A DNA stretch of 64,000 nucleotides, taken from NCBI RefSeq assembly GCF_021155765.1, contig NC_060115.1:9590493-9654492 (forward strand), in the 5' to 3' direction. Positions 1 to 10,464 of this stretch are shown piece by piece. How positions within the stretch are numbered: the first letter of the stretch is position 1; each line of letters begins with the position of its first letter. The notes under the pieces are model-generated. The model did not search any database, was not told where the DNA came from, and saw nothing but the letters and a program-made list of their open reading frames with translations. Source of the DNA: Diprion similis. Taxonomy: Eukaryota > Arthropoda > Insecta > Hymenoptera > Diprionidae. Both the position numbers and the translations under genes were made by a program.

Positions 1-72
1 AATCACGAAACTCTCGAAGTGATAATCATATCTATGTGATTATATTGAAATAATAATAATAATGATGATACA

Positions 73-112
<40 letters not shown>

Positions 113-3100
113 TATGAAAAATAAACTGATTTTTATGTATATAATAGTAAATATCACATCAGTCCTGCGTCTTTACACATGGTATATTTCAATAATGTAT
201 ATACAATATATATTAGAATTCAGAGTCTATGAGGTCCTTACATGAAAGATTTTTATAGTATATTACAGAGAAATCTAAAATAATTGTGACACACATTTTT
301 GTTTTTCAACTAAATAAAGATGAAAGCGATTACATTAGATTGCAGAAAACTATAACAAAATAATATCATCCACACTTGTATAGATAATTGTATATTAGAA
401 TATCAGTGAAGTTCTATTGTATGTAACATTTAAAATTATCTTTCTTAACAAAAAAGAAAAGATATGATATAATTGATTTAGGTTTCCCTGTCTTATATAT
501 TTATAAAATTGCAAATATTTCATCATGCAAAGACAAAATTGTGACGAATGTAAGGTATAGATATGTTCAAGCGTACATTGTGGGCCAAATTATCATGTGA
601 CATAAACATCTTGATTACATTCAATATCCCCTTCAAATTTTTTTAAATAATAAAAATTTGTATTTGTAGGCTGGCAAACAACTATTTGATTACTGCTACT
701 AGATACCACTTGATTCAGCCATGAATGGCTTTATGTAAATAAATGTCCTATAACATCATCTTACATTCGATTACTAAATTATGGTTTATGCAGCCTGCAA
801 TTGCCAAGTTAATCTACTCATTGGTTCCTTTTTCTGGGTGTAATTATTTTTAGCGGATAGCATGAATTATACAAATGCAATATTAGCACATATTTACATA
901 ACGGATTTCATTATTCAGATATACTTCAGGCAAATGATTTTAATTATTTTACAGTTCAGGATAACTAGTAATGCATACTACAGCATTCCAAACATTCAGT
1001 GACAGCTCATAAGTAAAACTTATGATCTCATCAAATTTGGCATAATATGAATAATTTCAAAACGCATTATTGACGCAACAGTCAGCTACATTTTGTAAAT
1101 AATTTTTCGTGTTATCATTTTTGGGAAGTCCGATTTGAAACTAAGTAGTGAAGCACGATGAGTGCAGTCTTACATGATCGGCTGTTCAATTGTTCGTGCT
1201 AATTACATTTCTACTGAGGGTGAAATCAGTTGATAAAAAATCATTTTGTCGCTGAGCAAATTTATTTAGAAAGACTTGAAACGTCTAAGACTGTAGCTCT
1301 ACATGCGAAATATGATGTGATTACACTCGCTTAGATATTAATGCATACTTTACAAATCCAAGTAAAACAAAGCTAGCCCACTTTGTACGCTGAAATAAGA
1401 TACATAGTAATATAAGTTACTGTATGGATCATAACAAGTTATACATATGCAGCTGTAGTCCCACGCTAATACTAGGCGCATAAGTATTAGGTAAAGTTAT
1501 TATTGTGTATGAAGCATAACAATTGTTTGAACGTAATGATATATATTATTACTGTACAATTTACAAGAATTACTACTCTATAGCTGCTGTCTTCTTGTAG
1601 TATTATTGCCAAGGCATTTATTGATTTTATACAATAAATAGTAAAAATTAATCATTTGGTAACACGATATAACGTAGCTATATATACATGTACATACACA
1701 TATATACACATACACACACCTGTTTAATATACATACCGGAGTCACGTCATTCACTTTCGTTATATGTACACATTCTAATCCTATGAACTTTAATCAGGAT
1801 GTGTTCAAACGTTAAGTCCTCCCTGTACAAGAAAGCAATCTTATCTTATATCTAGGCAATATATCAAGCACATCTTATCAGCTCTGTGAAGATATGCACA
1901 TTTTTTTCAAATTACAAGGGTTGCAAATAATTGTACATTTTCAATATCAAACTGAAAACATGAGTCATATTACTCTTCTTATTGGGCCACCTTCCTTACC
2001 GCTAACGTTATCAGGTGTGAATAATTTCCAAATTGATTCAAATACATCAGCAAAGATAAACCTGTGATTCATTGTCTTAATGCAATGAAAAAAAATGTGC
2101 ATTTAAACAGGATTCAAAAGAATTATTACCATAATCTTGAAACAATGCGGTTCTTACTTGATTGAAGAAAATTTCATGCCGACACGTACCTTTTTCTCTT
2201 AATGGATACAGCTGGGATTTGACATAGATTTTTTTTACTGATTGGTAACTGTTCTGAAGGTTGACCGGATCGAAATTGAATCCGACCCATACCAAGTGCC
2301 GGTCCAATATACACATTCTAATGTTCTTTATTTCCATCATAAAATGGACTCTAACAATTCCGTTGACTGAAAAATATCACGTACCATAGCTGTCCGATAA
2401 ATCTAATATCGATTAATTTTATTGACTTAATCAAAACCAGCGGTTTCTTACTGTGAACAGCTCCACCTTTTTCTTAATCAATCATCGTCAGTTTTCGAAT
2501 CATGTTTCGGGTCAAAGTGTAATCTGCTACATCTCTAATATGTCAATATGAAATTGGCGCATATCATATGCTTAATTAGTAGCAGCAACATTTTTCATGT
2601 CGTTAATACAGGAGTGCATTTAAGGATGTACAGGCGCGTAGGTCAAAATTATACCAGCTCAACGAAAATTATACAGATTGTTCTCACTTTTATTTTGAAC
2701 ACCTGCGTAAAATTTGGAAGCGATTGTCTGAACCATAGCGGAATTATTTTACTTCTAATATATTTTCATTTAGCATTGATTCTTATGGGAAACTGAGAGG
2801 CTTATCGTAAATTTATGAACAATTAAAAGTAAACAATACGGGTTCAGTCTTTACCGCTTAAGACGTACATTTTGTTTTAAACATAAAATCAGTTGCCAGA
2901 GAACCATCGAGGAGTGTGCTTTCTTCCTGATTCTGGATCCTTGGCAAGTTCGTACATGATAGCTATCAAATCCTGACTAATGGTGTTACGATCAATGGTA
3001 ATACTAACAACACAATATCATCTTAAATTCACCATCATAAAAATCATTCATGCTTTCACTGTAGACATTATCAGTGTGATTTTGCTGATGATCCCTGGAC

Positions 3101-3955
3101 TGATTGGAACACTTATAAATTGAATTTATTCTAGGATGTGATCACTGTTATTGCAAGGAATAAGTTACATCAGCTTCAAAGAAATTGGAAGCCTCTCTCA
3201 CAACGGAGACGAGTGTCAACAATTTGTAAGTAAATTGGGTAAATTTCATTACACATAAAATCAAATGAATACTCTACGTATGGAGCAGCGGACTACCACA
3301 AAGTCCTGAGATGGTCGAAACTTGGTAGTCACAAATTTACTAGCTGTTAGACACAAGTTATACTATTATGAGTGATACGGTATTTTGCTATCATTGTGCA
3401 ACTGTATTTTTTGAAATTGATGAGTATAATGGTAATGCATTATCAACGTAATTTTAGCCAATATCACATGCTTGCTATTATAGCTTCTCTTCTCAGAATT
3501 ATAACCAGGAAAAATTGAGACTACCATTTTACGCTGAATGATTATGCAATACCAACCAGGAAAGTAATGAAAATTTCCCTCTACAACCAGCTAAGCTAGC
3601 TATGTGGGAGATAAATTAGGTACTCTAACCCCATTCGAGTCACTCATAACCTTACCGTGGGGAAGAAGGTTCAAACCCACGACAAATTATTGCTGTTATC
3701 ATTCTGTATGAAACATCCATACATCACTATCTGCAACGTTTTCACGGCTCTTTTACAGCTATAATTAAGGCTGTATCAGAACTATAATTGAACAAAGTAA
3801 CTGTTAATTAAAGGTAAAAGTATTCCACATACTTTTGAAAGATTAAGGATTATACTTGAATTGTAAGAGGTCAGCAATTGAAGATTGCCAACACTGACTC
3901 GGAATACTGACAGATTGGTGCACAGTCCTGAGTCTGGGTATAATCTTTGTTACAG
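1..3955. other. AT-rich non-coding DNA, probable intron upstream of the CBP-like exon
   Basis: No convincing coding exon was found on the + strand over almost 4 kb before the CBP-like exon. The sequence is AT-rich with a trinucleotide microsatellite near the left end and an alternating TA/CA stretch around 1,680-1,720. The gene whose exons lie at 3,956 and 5,054 should have its catalytic and TAZ/KIX exons upstream, so the simplest reading is a long intron that continues beyond the left edge. Some short open segments on the - strand (1,979-2,366 and 2,889-3,003) have acceptable splice signals but no recognisable product. They are listed among the rejected items. Confidence 0.5.
50..112. repeat. 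(AAT)n microsatellite
   Basis: Imperfect AAT/ATA trinucleotide run of about 60 bp, interrupted once by a GATGATACA segment and then essentially pure. Confidence 0.9.
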
Positions 3956-4283
3956 ATATCTGGCGAATCCTGTGATGCAACCTAATCAGGGGCTCCGGCA
4001 ACCGAGTCCTCAACAGCTGATGTCACCGCAGCAGCCCCGACACCCAGGTCAACCGATTGTGGATATAATTCCACAGATGCCTGGACAACCAGGAGATATT
4101 CTGGGACCAGTCGACCCAGTTTACAATCGACCCACAGTTGCTGCATCGACAATGCATAAGCATGCTTTGCGACAACTTGGGCAAGCCCTGCGGAGTCCCA
4201 ACACGCCTGAGCAACAAAACCAAATTCTACAGATACTCAAGAGCAATCCTCGGTTAACGGCTGCCTTTATAAAACTAAGACAG
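3956..4283 (+). CDS. nej: CBP/p300-like exon carrying the nuclear coactivator binding domain (NCBD)
   Basis: This internal exon encodes about 109 residues. The first two thirds are Gln/Pro-rich with repeated PQQ and PGQP motifs. The end, from about [16 protein letters not shown] through [17 protein letters not shown], matches the NCBD (IBiD) of CREB-binding protein, the helical region that binds p160 coactivators and IRF-type factors in the nucleus. CBP itself is a histone acetyltransferase; its catalytic, KIX and TAZ parts are not in the window. Exon limits come from a pyrimidine-rich acceptor ending at 3,955 (TTTGTTACAG) and a perfect donor after 4,283 (CAG then GTAAGT). The exon starts in the third base of a codon and ends in phase 0. 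Compared with my memory of the family (LLQTLRSP, NPQLMAAFIKQR), several usually conserved positions differ: [20 protein letters not shown]. This could be a true but divergent nejire, a diverged paralogue, or a decaying exon copy. The domain call is firm; gene status is not. Confidence 0.6.
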
Positions 4284-5053
4284 GTAAGTCTTCTGTGCAT
4301 TGGTACAATGCGAATAACTTGTTAACATATCTGATCATTTGTATGCTGAAACCAATCATCAAATATCTTTTAATAGGACGATTAAAATTAAAGGAATTCA
4401 ATGTGTAGATTGACATATGTTAAAATCACCCGAATACTAAATTCAAAGTTAAAAAAATATGGAAAACACCTGGTTTATTCGACTTAAGTCAATGTTTCGA
4501 AAGTGATTCGGATGCAACGAGGTTACAAAGTAGTATTTTATTTTATATCAAATATTGTGGTCTGTAGAATAGTACTCAATATTAATGAAGCATGAAACTT
4601 TATCATACAGAATTCTCGTAGGAAAGATATTTTGATTGTATCTGAAAAATTTGAAATTATACAAGCAGCTGTACACTTGTTCTGAAATGATTGTACAAAG
4701 AAGAATGTTATTATCAAAGGTTTCGATATGAGTGGGGGTAGATTGTATTTTCATGAGTTCCTCACTTTTTACTAATCGGTTAGATTCTCGAATATTCAAA
4801 AATTTTCCAGGACATACAGCCAAAATACTATCAAACTATCAATGGGATAGAAGCTTGTTTTATGAAGATACAGACTATAACTTTAATTAAAACCTGACCA
4901 ATGATCAATTTGGAATCTCATAATTACCAAACCCTTTTATTGAGTCATTGTAAATTCGACATTCCCATAAACATATTTGTCACAGATTGTATTTATCACT
5001 ATTTTTATTTCCATCCTTTTCAGACATTGAACAATGCATAATTTTCTTTTCAG
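4284..5053 (+). other. Intron between the two CBP-like exons
   Basis: A 770-bp AT-rich interval bounded by GTAAGT at 4,284 and a TTTTCTTTTCAG acceptor ending at 5,053. No coding sequence or structured RNA is apparent inside. A 91-codon antisense open frame within it has no recognisable features. Confidence 0.5.
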
Positions 5054-5089
5054 AAGCAAACAACTCGACATGCCAGGGGTGAAGAGTAG
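5054..5089 (+). CDS. nej: Putative C-terminal coding exon of the CBP-like gene
   Basis: Splicing from the donor at 4,283 to the acceptor ending at 5,053 keeps phase 0 and adds only KQTTRHARGEE before a TAG at 5,087-5,089. This gives a very short, basic then acidic tail immediately after the NCBD. Insect CBP proteins as I remember them usually continue with a Gln-rich tail after the NCBD, so either this is an alternative or lineage-specific ending or the locus is a truncated copy. The sequence after the stop includes a (GAA)n run at about 5,130-5,150. The link between the two exons is inferred from phase and splice signals only. Confidence 0.4.
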   Translation, partial: KQTTRHARGEE

Positions 5090-5868
5090 AGCAAATTGGC
5101 AGTAGCAACATGGGACACTCTCTTATCACACGGAAGAAGAAGAAGAAGAACCTGATGTGGCAGGGCAGATGAGCCGCTGGAAGGCTGAAAGTTGAAAGTA
5201 TGTTACCACTGCAATTTTTTGAAAAAATTACTTCTGTTCATCAACATTCCACGTTATGACTGAGTGATTTTGATGGAATATTATTGCGTATAGAGTTTAT
5301 AAGTAATATGTTAAATCATAATAACTTAATAGCATTTGCTTTTGAAATTATATGCCATTCACACTTTAGAAATCGTAGAATTTAATTAATTGGTAAAATT
5401 ATAAGCGCATTAAATATGAATTCTTTGTACCAATTTAAAAAGTATTAAAGTTTCGCCACCTAAGAAAATGATTATTCTTGAGACATGACTGGGCTTGCCT
5501 GACGCGTGGTCAAAATTGAATGACTTACGCACGCCGTCGATATATCGAAGATAAACGCGTATATCGCAGCTGTCGACATCGAAACTTTTAGAACGGGCTG
5601 CGTTCGTAAATGACGTAAGCCGTTCCACTAGTTCCTTCTCTTTCTTTCAGTGATTGAGTCAAAGGCAAGAGAAAAATGGAGATATTGCGAACGTAGCCAG
5701 GAATCCCGCAGCTACGTCGTCGGTTGGATCGTCGAAGCAGAACGCGATCCGCATCGCCATTTCAGGTCATTGTGACCCGATTCCTCGCACAGTGCGGAGC
5801 ACTAGGAAGCAAAGTTCTTCAAACTCGCAAGTTTCTTTATTCGCGAAAAAGTTCATCGCTTGGCAAAG
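5090..5868 (+). other. 3' UTR / intergenic / 5' leader between CBP-like gene and small secreted gene
   Basis: After the TAG at 5,089 there is a short purine-rich GAA run, then AT-rich sequence to about 5,450. From about 5,500 the sequence becomes less AT-rich and contains a TATATCG / TATATCGC pair (about 5,540-5,566) that could be promoter sequence for the downstream gene. A good acceptor-like CTTTCTTTCAG ends at 5,650, so the small gene may have a spliced 5' UTR. Overlapping + frames here (5,654-5,872) lack recognisable content. Confidence 0.4.
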
Positions 5869-6126
5869 ATGAAAATTTCAACATCAGTTGTGCTGATACT
5901 CCTTCTGGCTGGCACTATCAACGTGGAAGCTGGTCCGTTAGCTGCTGGTATTTGCTACGCTGGATGTGCAGCCGTAGTGACTGCCTGTTTCGCCGCAGCC
6001 GGGTTCACCTTCGGCACCGTACCTGGTGCACAAATTGCGGCCGTCCCAGCCCTGGTCGCATGCAATGCAGGATTCGCCACCTGCGAAGCTGCCTGCGTAG
6101 CAGCATTGCTCACGCCTACACCGTAA
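5869..6126 (+). CDS. Small secreted six-cysteine Ala/Gly-rich protein
   Basis: The 85-residue product starts at the ATG at 5,869; the open frame extends three codons further upstream only through a TTG. Residues 1-21 are a clear signal peptide (basic start, hydrophobic VVLILLLAG core, cut likely after VEA), leaving a mature chain starting GPLAAG. The mature part is Ala/Gly/Val-rich and has six cysteines at 29, 33, 40, 65, 72 and 76. The spacing is mirror symmetric: C-x3-C-x6-C, then C-x6-C-x3-C. Between the halves is AGFTFGTV, followed by a Pro/Ala linker, and the chain ends TPTP. I associate this composition with the small secreted family seen in fungi, nematodes and arthropods that is sometimes annotated as zygote-specific class V protein. 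The function is unknown, and no antimicrobial or enzyme motif is seen. The gene is intronless within the coding region and locally richer in GC than its flanks, which supports a real gene. Confidence 0.8.
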   Translation: MKISTSVVLILLLAGTINVEAGPLAAGICYAGCAAVVTACFAAAGFTFGTVPGAQIAAVPALVACNAGFATCEAACVAALLTPTP

Positions 6127-7517
6127 GGCAAGAATTGGAAGGAAATATCGCCAAAATATCCCACCAATGCAGCTTGAACTCTACCTACTACGCCGTAAAT
6201 ATTGTATTTCGAATGTATTAATCGAACGTACATGTAGCGAGCAAAACAAACTTGACGAAGATATCGAAGATGCGTTATTTGTAATTTTTTTTTATTCTAA
6301 CGCATATTAAGACATAATTATGTAATACACATTAATACAACAATTACTCGAATGTAGATGTCGCGAGAAAACTTTTTGAAGATATTAAAAATGTTCTGTT
6401 ACTTGTAGATTGTTCCTCGTGCATATTAGTAAATTGTTCTTTTCGAAACCTGTATTTTACTGTTTTTACGTACATTGTATGCAGGAATATACAGAGTGCT
6501 TGGAGCAGAAGTATTTACGAGTAATGTGCAGGTGGGTTATAAATATCAAGATTTATATAAACATACGGAATACAAGAAATCAACTTCTGTGATCTCAGAC
6601 ATCCTTCAAATGTCATTTGTATCTTGTAATGGTATGAGTAATTTTGTGTACTCCTGCATCAACGAAGAAGATTCATAATTTCTTTTCTACCTTCACATGT
6701 ACCACAATCCTGATCGTCTTTATCACATGTTTTAAACATAATTTTGTAAGATTAAATCCAGTTTTTTTTATTATACTCGGAAAGTGTCTGAATCATCAGT
6801 ACTGTAATTTGATTATCTCTGTAGTTGGAGACTTGTAAAAGCTTATCTAATCAGGTTATGAATATACGTGACAAAATCAAACACGTCTATCCACTGAGTT
6901 CTCCAGAGTTCAGTGCATCTATCAAACATAGCTGTAGTTATCAGACTCATGTGATTTGCAGATTAGTGGCATCTTTGGGTTGATTAAGAGTCGATCACAA
7001 CAACCGCAATTTTTGTAGCCATCTATAGCGTTAACTGGATTATTACAGGCAGCCAAATGCTGCCACAGTCGCTAGCTGAAGTCGCTATAAATCCACAATG
7101 AAAAACGATCATGCGAATTGATATTTTTCATCCATTTAGTGACGACAGAAATCGGGTTGCCATATTCTTCCCTCCCATTTTTTTTACCATCAATACTTAT
7201 AATCAATATATTTCAGAAGTGGTCGTGTACATACATGCTGTTCGAGGTAACTTGTAGAGAATGGTGTAATAAAATGAATCAGATATTTGATCAAATCGTG
7301 CGAGAACGGGGCTAGGAATCTGACAAAGAAATTTTTTAAAACGTAGCTTCTGAATAAAAGTGTACGTCCTTTTAAGGTAATTACAATTATTACAGATCTG
7401 TTACCTTTTCATGCAGTTTCGTACGCTATTACGACGCTCGTTATTTCTATTGCATTTTCGGGAGCCAGTTTTTCCCCCGAGAATATGGGCATCATCGATA
7501 GTCGACACAACAGCGTC
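6127..7517. other. Non-coding AT-rich DNA downstream of the small secreted gene
   Basis: The start should contain the 3' UTR of the small gene, but no canonical AATAAA lies close to the stop. The rest is AT-rich. Several 60-70-codon open frames overlap each other and show no domain, signal peptide or splice support. Confidence 0.5.
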
Positions 7518-7589
7518 GAGCGGTAACCAATCAAAATGCATAAAATCTAGTGAACACTATACTTTAGGCATTTTGATTGGTTACCGCTC
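7518..7589. repeat. Perfect 22-bp inverted repeat (hairpin)
   Basis: The arm GAGCGGTAACCAATCAAAAT at 7,518 (two further bases pair) recurs as its reverse complement ending at 7,589, with about 28 bp between. This is either a short terminal-inverted-repeat element or the outer part of the foldback cluster that follows. Confidence 0.75.
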
Positions 7590-7610
7590 ACCGCGCCGTC
7601 GCGCCTGTGC

Positions 7611-7950
7611 TGAAGTATCATTCACTATTGACTTAGCGCAGTGGTAGTGTAGTGCGGAAGTTTGGAAATACGAATACCACGCGAGCGTTACATCCGATTA
7701 GTGGAATGGTAAACCGCTGATTGTGAACGCTCGCATGGTATTCGTATTTTCAAACTCGTGCACTGCACTACCACTGCACTAAGTCGATTGTGAACGATAC
7801 TTGATACTTACTTGATCCTACCGTTCCACTCCCACTACCGCCACCACTAATCCATTGTGAACGCTTGCATGGTATTCGTATTCCAAAACTTCCGCACCGC
7901 ACTACCATTGCCACTACCACTGCACTAAGTCGATTGTGAACGATACTTTA
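7611..7950. mobile_element. Foldback/MITE-like cluster with inverted and direct repeats
   Basis: A segment at about 7,611-7,689 (CAGTGGTAGTGTAGTGC ... ACGAATACCACGCGAGCG) is present as an imperfect reverse complement at about 7,719-7,801 (CGCTCGCATGGTATTCGTAT ... CACTACCACTGCACTAAG). The second arm is repeated directly at about 7,853-7,948. The three copies share the terminal words GTGAACG and GAACGATACTT. The intervening DNA is rich in CCACTACC-type short repeats. No transposase is encoded, so this is a non-autonomous foldback-type element; its family is unknown. The exact ends and target-site duplication were not resolved. Confidence 0.6.
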
Positions 7951-9019
7951 TGCCTATTTGATTCCAGCTATAAGTGGATTGGTATTACTAATACGTGATG
8001 TAAACGCTGGAATCTGGATCTGCGAATTCTGCAATAAGAGTGATACAAGAAGTATATACCAAATTTGTTTTATGCTTTTTTGCTTTCTTTTTTGCTAATC
8101 AAAACCATTACACTTTTTTACGTTATTTTTGGATTAGTAAAATAATCCTAATCCGAGTAGTACTACTCGCGATAGTAACACTTCCTTATTAGTTCATTTA
8201 ACCTCGATTCAATTTCTTTTTACCGTTGTTGTGTTGTTCTTGTGATATTTTCTAGTTTTCAGAAAAATTAATGAAATATATTAGTGTCACTGTATTCGTG
8301 ATTATTTATTTATCCCTCCCGGCAATTAGCAGAAAATCGCGCATGCGCTTGTAAGACAGGCTTCTACTACAGTACTATAATATATATCTATATATATACA
8401 CACACAGAACACAAGTGTATATAATATATAATACATGAACTTATATATGTATCTCAACTCTATTACTTTGTCTATTACGTTCTATTACCTCTCGTGGCTT
8501 CATCTAGTATAAGAACGAAATTTTATTCTGGCAACAATCTTAATTCCACAAACTTTAACAGGTATTTTCATGTATAATCGAGCAACAAAAATTTTTTACA
8601 GATCAATTCAGTACTTGATCAGAGACAACTGAAGCTCCAAAGCCCTCCTGTACATTCAATTACTTCTACGGTCGAGTTGAATGAACCTGCAAACAATCAA
8701 TCGAGAATTGTGATCCTTAAATTATAAATTCCATATATGCCTACTATCTGATTGTGAGAAATATTGGAGTTTTCATACGTAACACATAATCGTAATTCAA
8801 TTTTTCAGTCATTCCCAAGATATCATTTTTATTTCATCTTTTGCAAATTTGTTATTTACATAATTTGCAAATTACTGAATCAATCAAAGCCAAAATATAA
8901 TCAGTTTTTAGTTTGGGAAATTCGCGTCCATTCAGATCAAAATCATTAAAATCCGGTAACTCGTTCTGAACAAATCGTCGGACAAAAAAATTAATCACAT
9001 AGATACATATATACATATG
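7951..9019. other. Non-coding AT-rich DNA
   Basis: No gene is recognised. There is a TA/CA-rich simple stretch at about 8,380-8,445. Open frames here are short, AT-driven and overlap on both strands. Confidence 0.5.
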
Positions 9020-9192
9020 TACATTAGACTGTATCAAAAAAGTAGAAAATGGCGATAAGGCACTTCTTAGTATTAAAATTAAGAGCTCCCATTTTAACAG
9101 GCGCCTTTTGTCGGTATCCTGAACAATATTTTCAGTATATTAAAAGAAAAAAAAAAAAAAAATAGTCAATTTTTTTGATACAGTCTAATGTA
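9020..9192. mobile_element. TA-flanked MITE with perfect terminal inverted repeats
   Basis: CATTAGACTGTATCAAAAAA follows a TA at 9,020-9,021, and its exact reverse complement precedes a TA ending at 9,192. The element is about 170 bp with no open frame. TA flanks plus short perfect terminal repeats are typical of Tc1/mariner-type non-autonomous elements. The palindrome extends 2 bp beyond the TA on each side. Confidence 0.75.
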
Positions 9193-9596
9193 CATACATA
9201 CATTAGGGTGTCTGTTATTTCCCATTTTGGCATCTTTTTTTCTGCCGTCCCCTAAAGTTTCAGTTTTTGCCCTAATGAAAAATATCATGCCAAAAAAGCT
9301 CTTAATTTTAATTTTGTATCGTGCCATAATCATGTTACATTTCCCATTTAAATAACATGGAATTTTTGTACTTTTTAGAATTGATTTTCATCTTCGAAAT
9401 AAACAACAGTACAGTAATGTTCGATGCATATTTTTGTAGGAAATTGAACGCTCTACAAAAAAGGTCTCTTATAATTTTTCGATAAATTTACTTGCTTAAA
9501 AGTCATTCGAGGTTTAAGTAGCGTTCATGGTAAATTTCATAGTTTTTCTAGGCTTGCCATAATTTTCTTTTACATAATCCTTGAATTTATAAAGTA
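9193..9596. other. Non-coding, with a partial relative of the adjacent MITE
   Basis: Immediately after the MITE, TACATTAGGGTGTCTGTT at about 9,197 resembles the MITE end. AGCTCTTAATTTTAATTTTG near 9,300 is the inverted form of a word inside the MITE (near 9,075). A matching right end was not found, so this looks like a truncated related copy. The remainder is AT-rich and non-coding. Confidence 0.45.
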
Positions 9597-9838
9597 ATGT
9601 TCTAGAAACTATCTGGAAAAACCTTAACAGTTTATCGTAAACAATGTCTTGCAATTATTATGAAAAGAAGATTTAGTTATTTTAGAAAATTTTTTTTTAC
9701 AACGTATTTGCTAAGCAAGCTAAGGTTGCTTAGCAAAAAGGTTGTGAAAAAATAATAAATCTTGTTTTAATATTAATTACAAGGTATTGTTTACGATATT
9801 TGAACTGTCAAGCTTGTTCCAGATAGTTTCTAGAACAT
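9597..9838. mobile_element. Foldback MITE, about 242 bp
   Basis: The left arm begins ATGTTCTAGAAACTATCTGG and the right arm ends with its complement, CCAGATAGTTTCTAGAACAT. The imperfect arms are about 60 bp (shared GTTTATCGTAAACAAT-like core), and the inverted symmetry continues to a central GCTAAGCAAGCTAAGGTTGC region near 9,715, so nearly the whole element folds back. No coding capacity is present. Confidence 0.7.
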
Positions 9839-10464
9839 ACATACTCACACAATGCGTCCATCCGAGTTAAGAATTGACTCACAATCAGTTACAGAATCTA
9901 TTACCGTTATACGTTTTAGACCAATGTTTACGGTTTATTCACCTCAAACATATATTTTATGTGAATAAATAACCCAAGCACTACTTACATTGAATCTATT
10001 TATAAGATACATAAATACTCCTATTCGATTCTACATAATTACTTTTACTATTTTATCTATTATGATGAAGATATGTTACTTACCTCGAATGAGTCAAAAA
10101 AACAATTCAAAAAAAATTTGGCCGAGTTGATCCTTTCGTCTTTCGCCACACGCCGTGCAAGGGAATGCTCCAACCATAAGTCCGTATGATTAAGGGATAT
10201 CGTTGACTGAAGATGTATAAAGACCGCTAGCCTGCTGAATCTTTCCGTAACTGAGAATGAACGACGCGAATAGATGAAACGCAGGTCTGTGAATAATCGA
10301 TAGGTGAAAACGACGAGAACTAATGTTGCCATCACATGTACCAAGATAAACAATGCGGTGTGGGATATTATTATGACTATGGAATGATATCCAATTGAAT
10401 AGATTTATTCGAGGCAGGCTATTCATTTCTCAGCCAAATTCGGTAGTGTCAATTCGGAAGGCAG
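9839..10464. other. Left flank of the satellite array, no confirmed gene
   Basis: AT-rich sequence. An open - strand stretch at 10,084-10,400 has a hydrophobic beginning and is followed by a perfect donor-like GAG|GTAAGT at 10,083, but no partner exon or family could be recognised, so it is not called. Confidence 0.4.

Noticed and set aside
1979..2366. Possible two-exon - strand segment (2,190-2,366 joined to 1,979-2,061) with matching phase and acceptable splice signals
   Set aside because: Frames of this length are expected by chance here. No recognisable protein and no good upstream exon were found.
2889..3003. Possible - strand terminal exon (acceptor TTGTTAG at 3,004; peptide ending RKHTPRWFSGN)
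   Set aside because: It looks codon-like, but no upstream exon with a compatible phase and no family match could be recognised. Transcript data would decide.
3136..3224. Possible + strand exon with acceptor TTTATTCTAG and donor GTAAGT upstream of the CBP-like exon
   Set aside because: The peptide (RNKLHQLQRNWKPLSQRRR) does not match CBP, and the opposite strand is equally open.
3598..3690. tRNA-like A box and GGTTCAAACCC B box
   Set aside because: Box spacing is too long and the T-arm does not pair. CGTGGG/CCCACG forms only a simple hairpin.
5955..6233. 92-codon antisense frame over the small secreted gene
   Set aside because: It is a shadow of the GC-rich Ala/Gly-coding strand; the + frame has the signal peptide and cysteine pattern.
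10084..10400. Hydrophobic - strand open stretch followed by a perfect GAG|GTAAGT donor
   Set aside because: No partner exon or family similarity was found. A receptor-type gene fragment is possible but unsupported.
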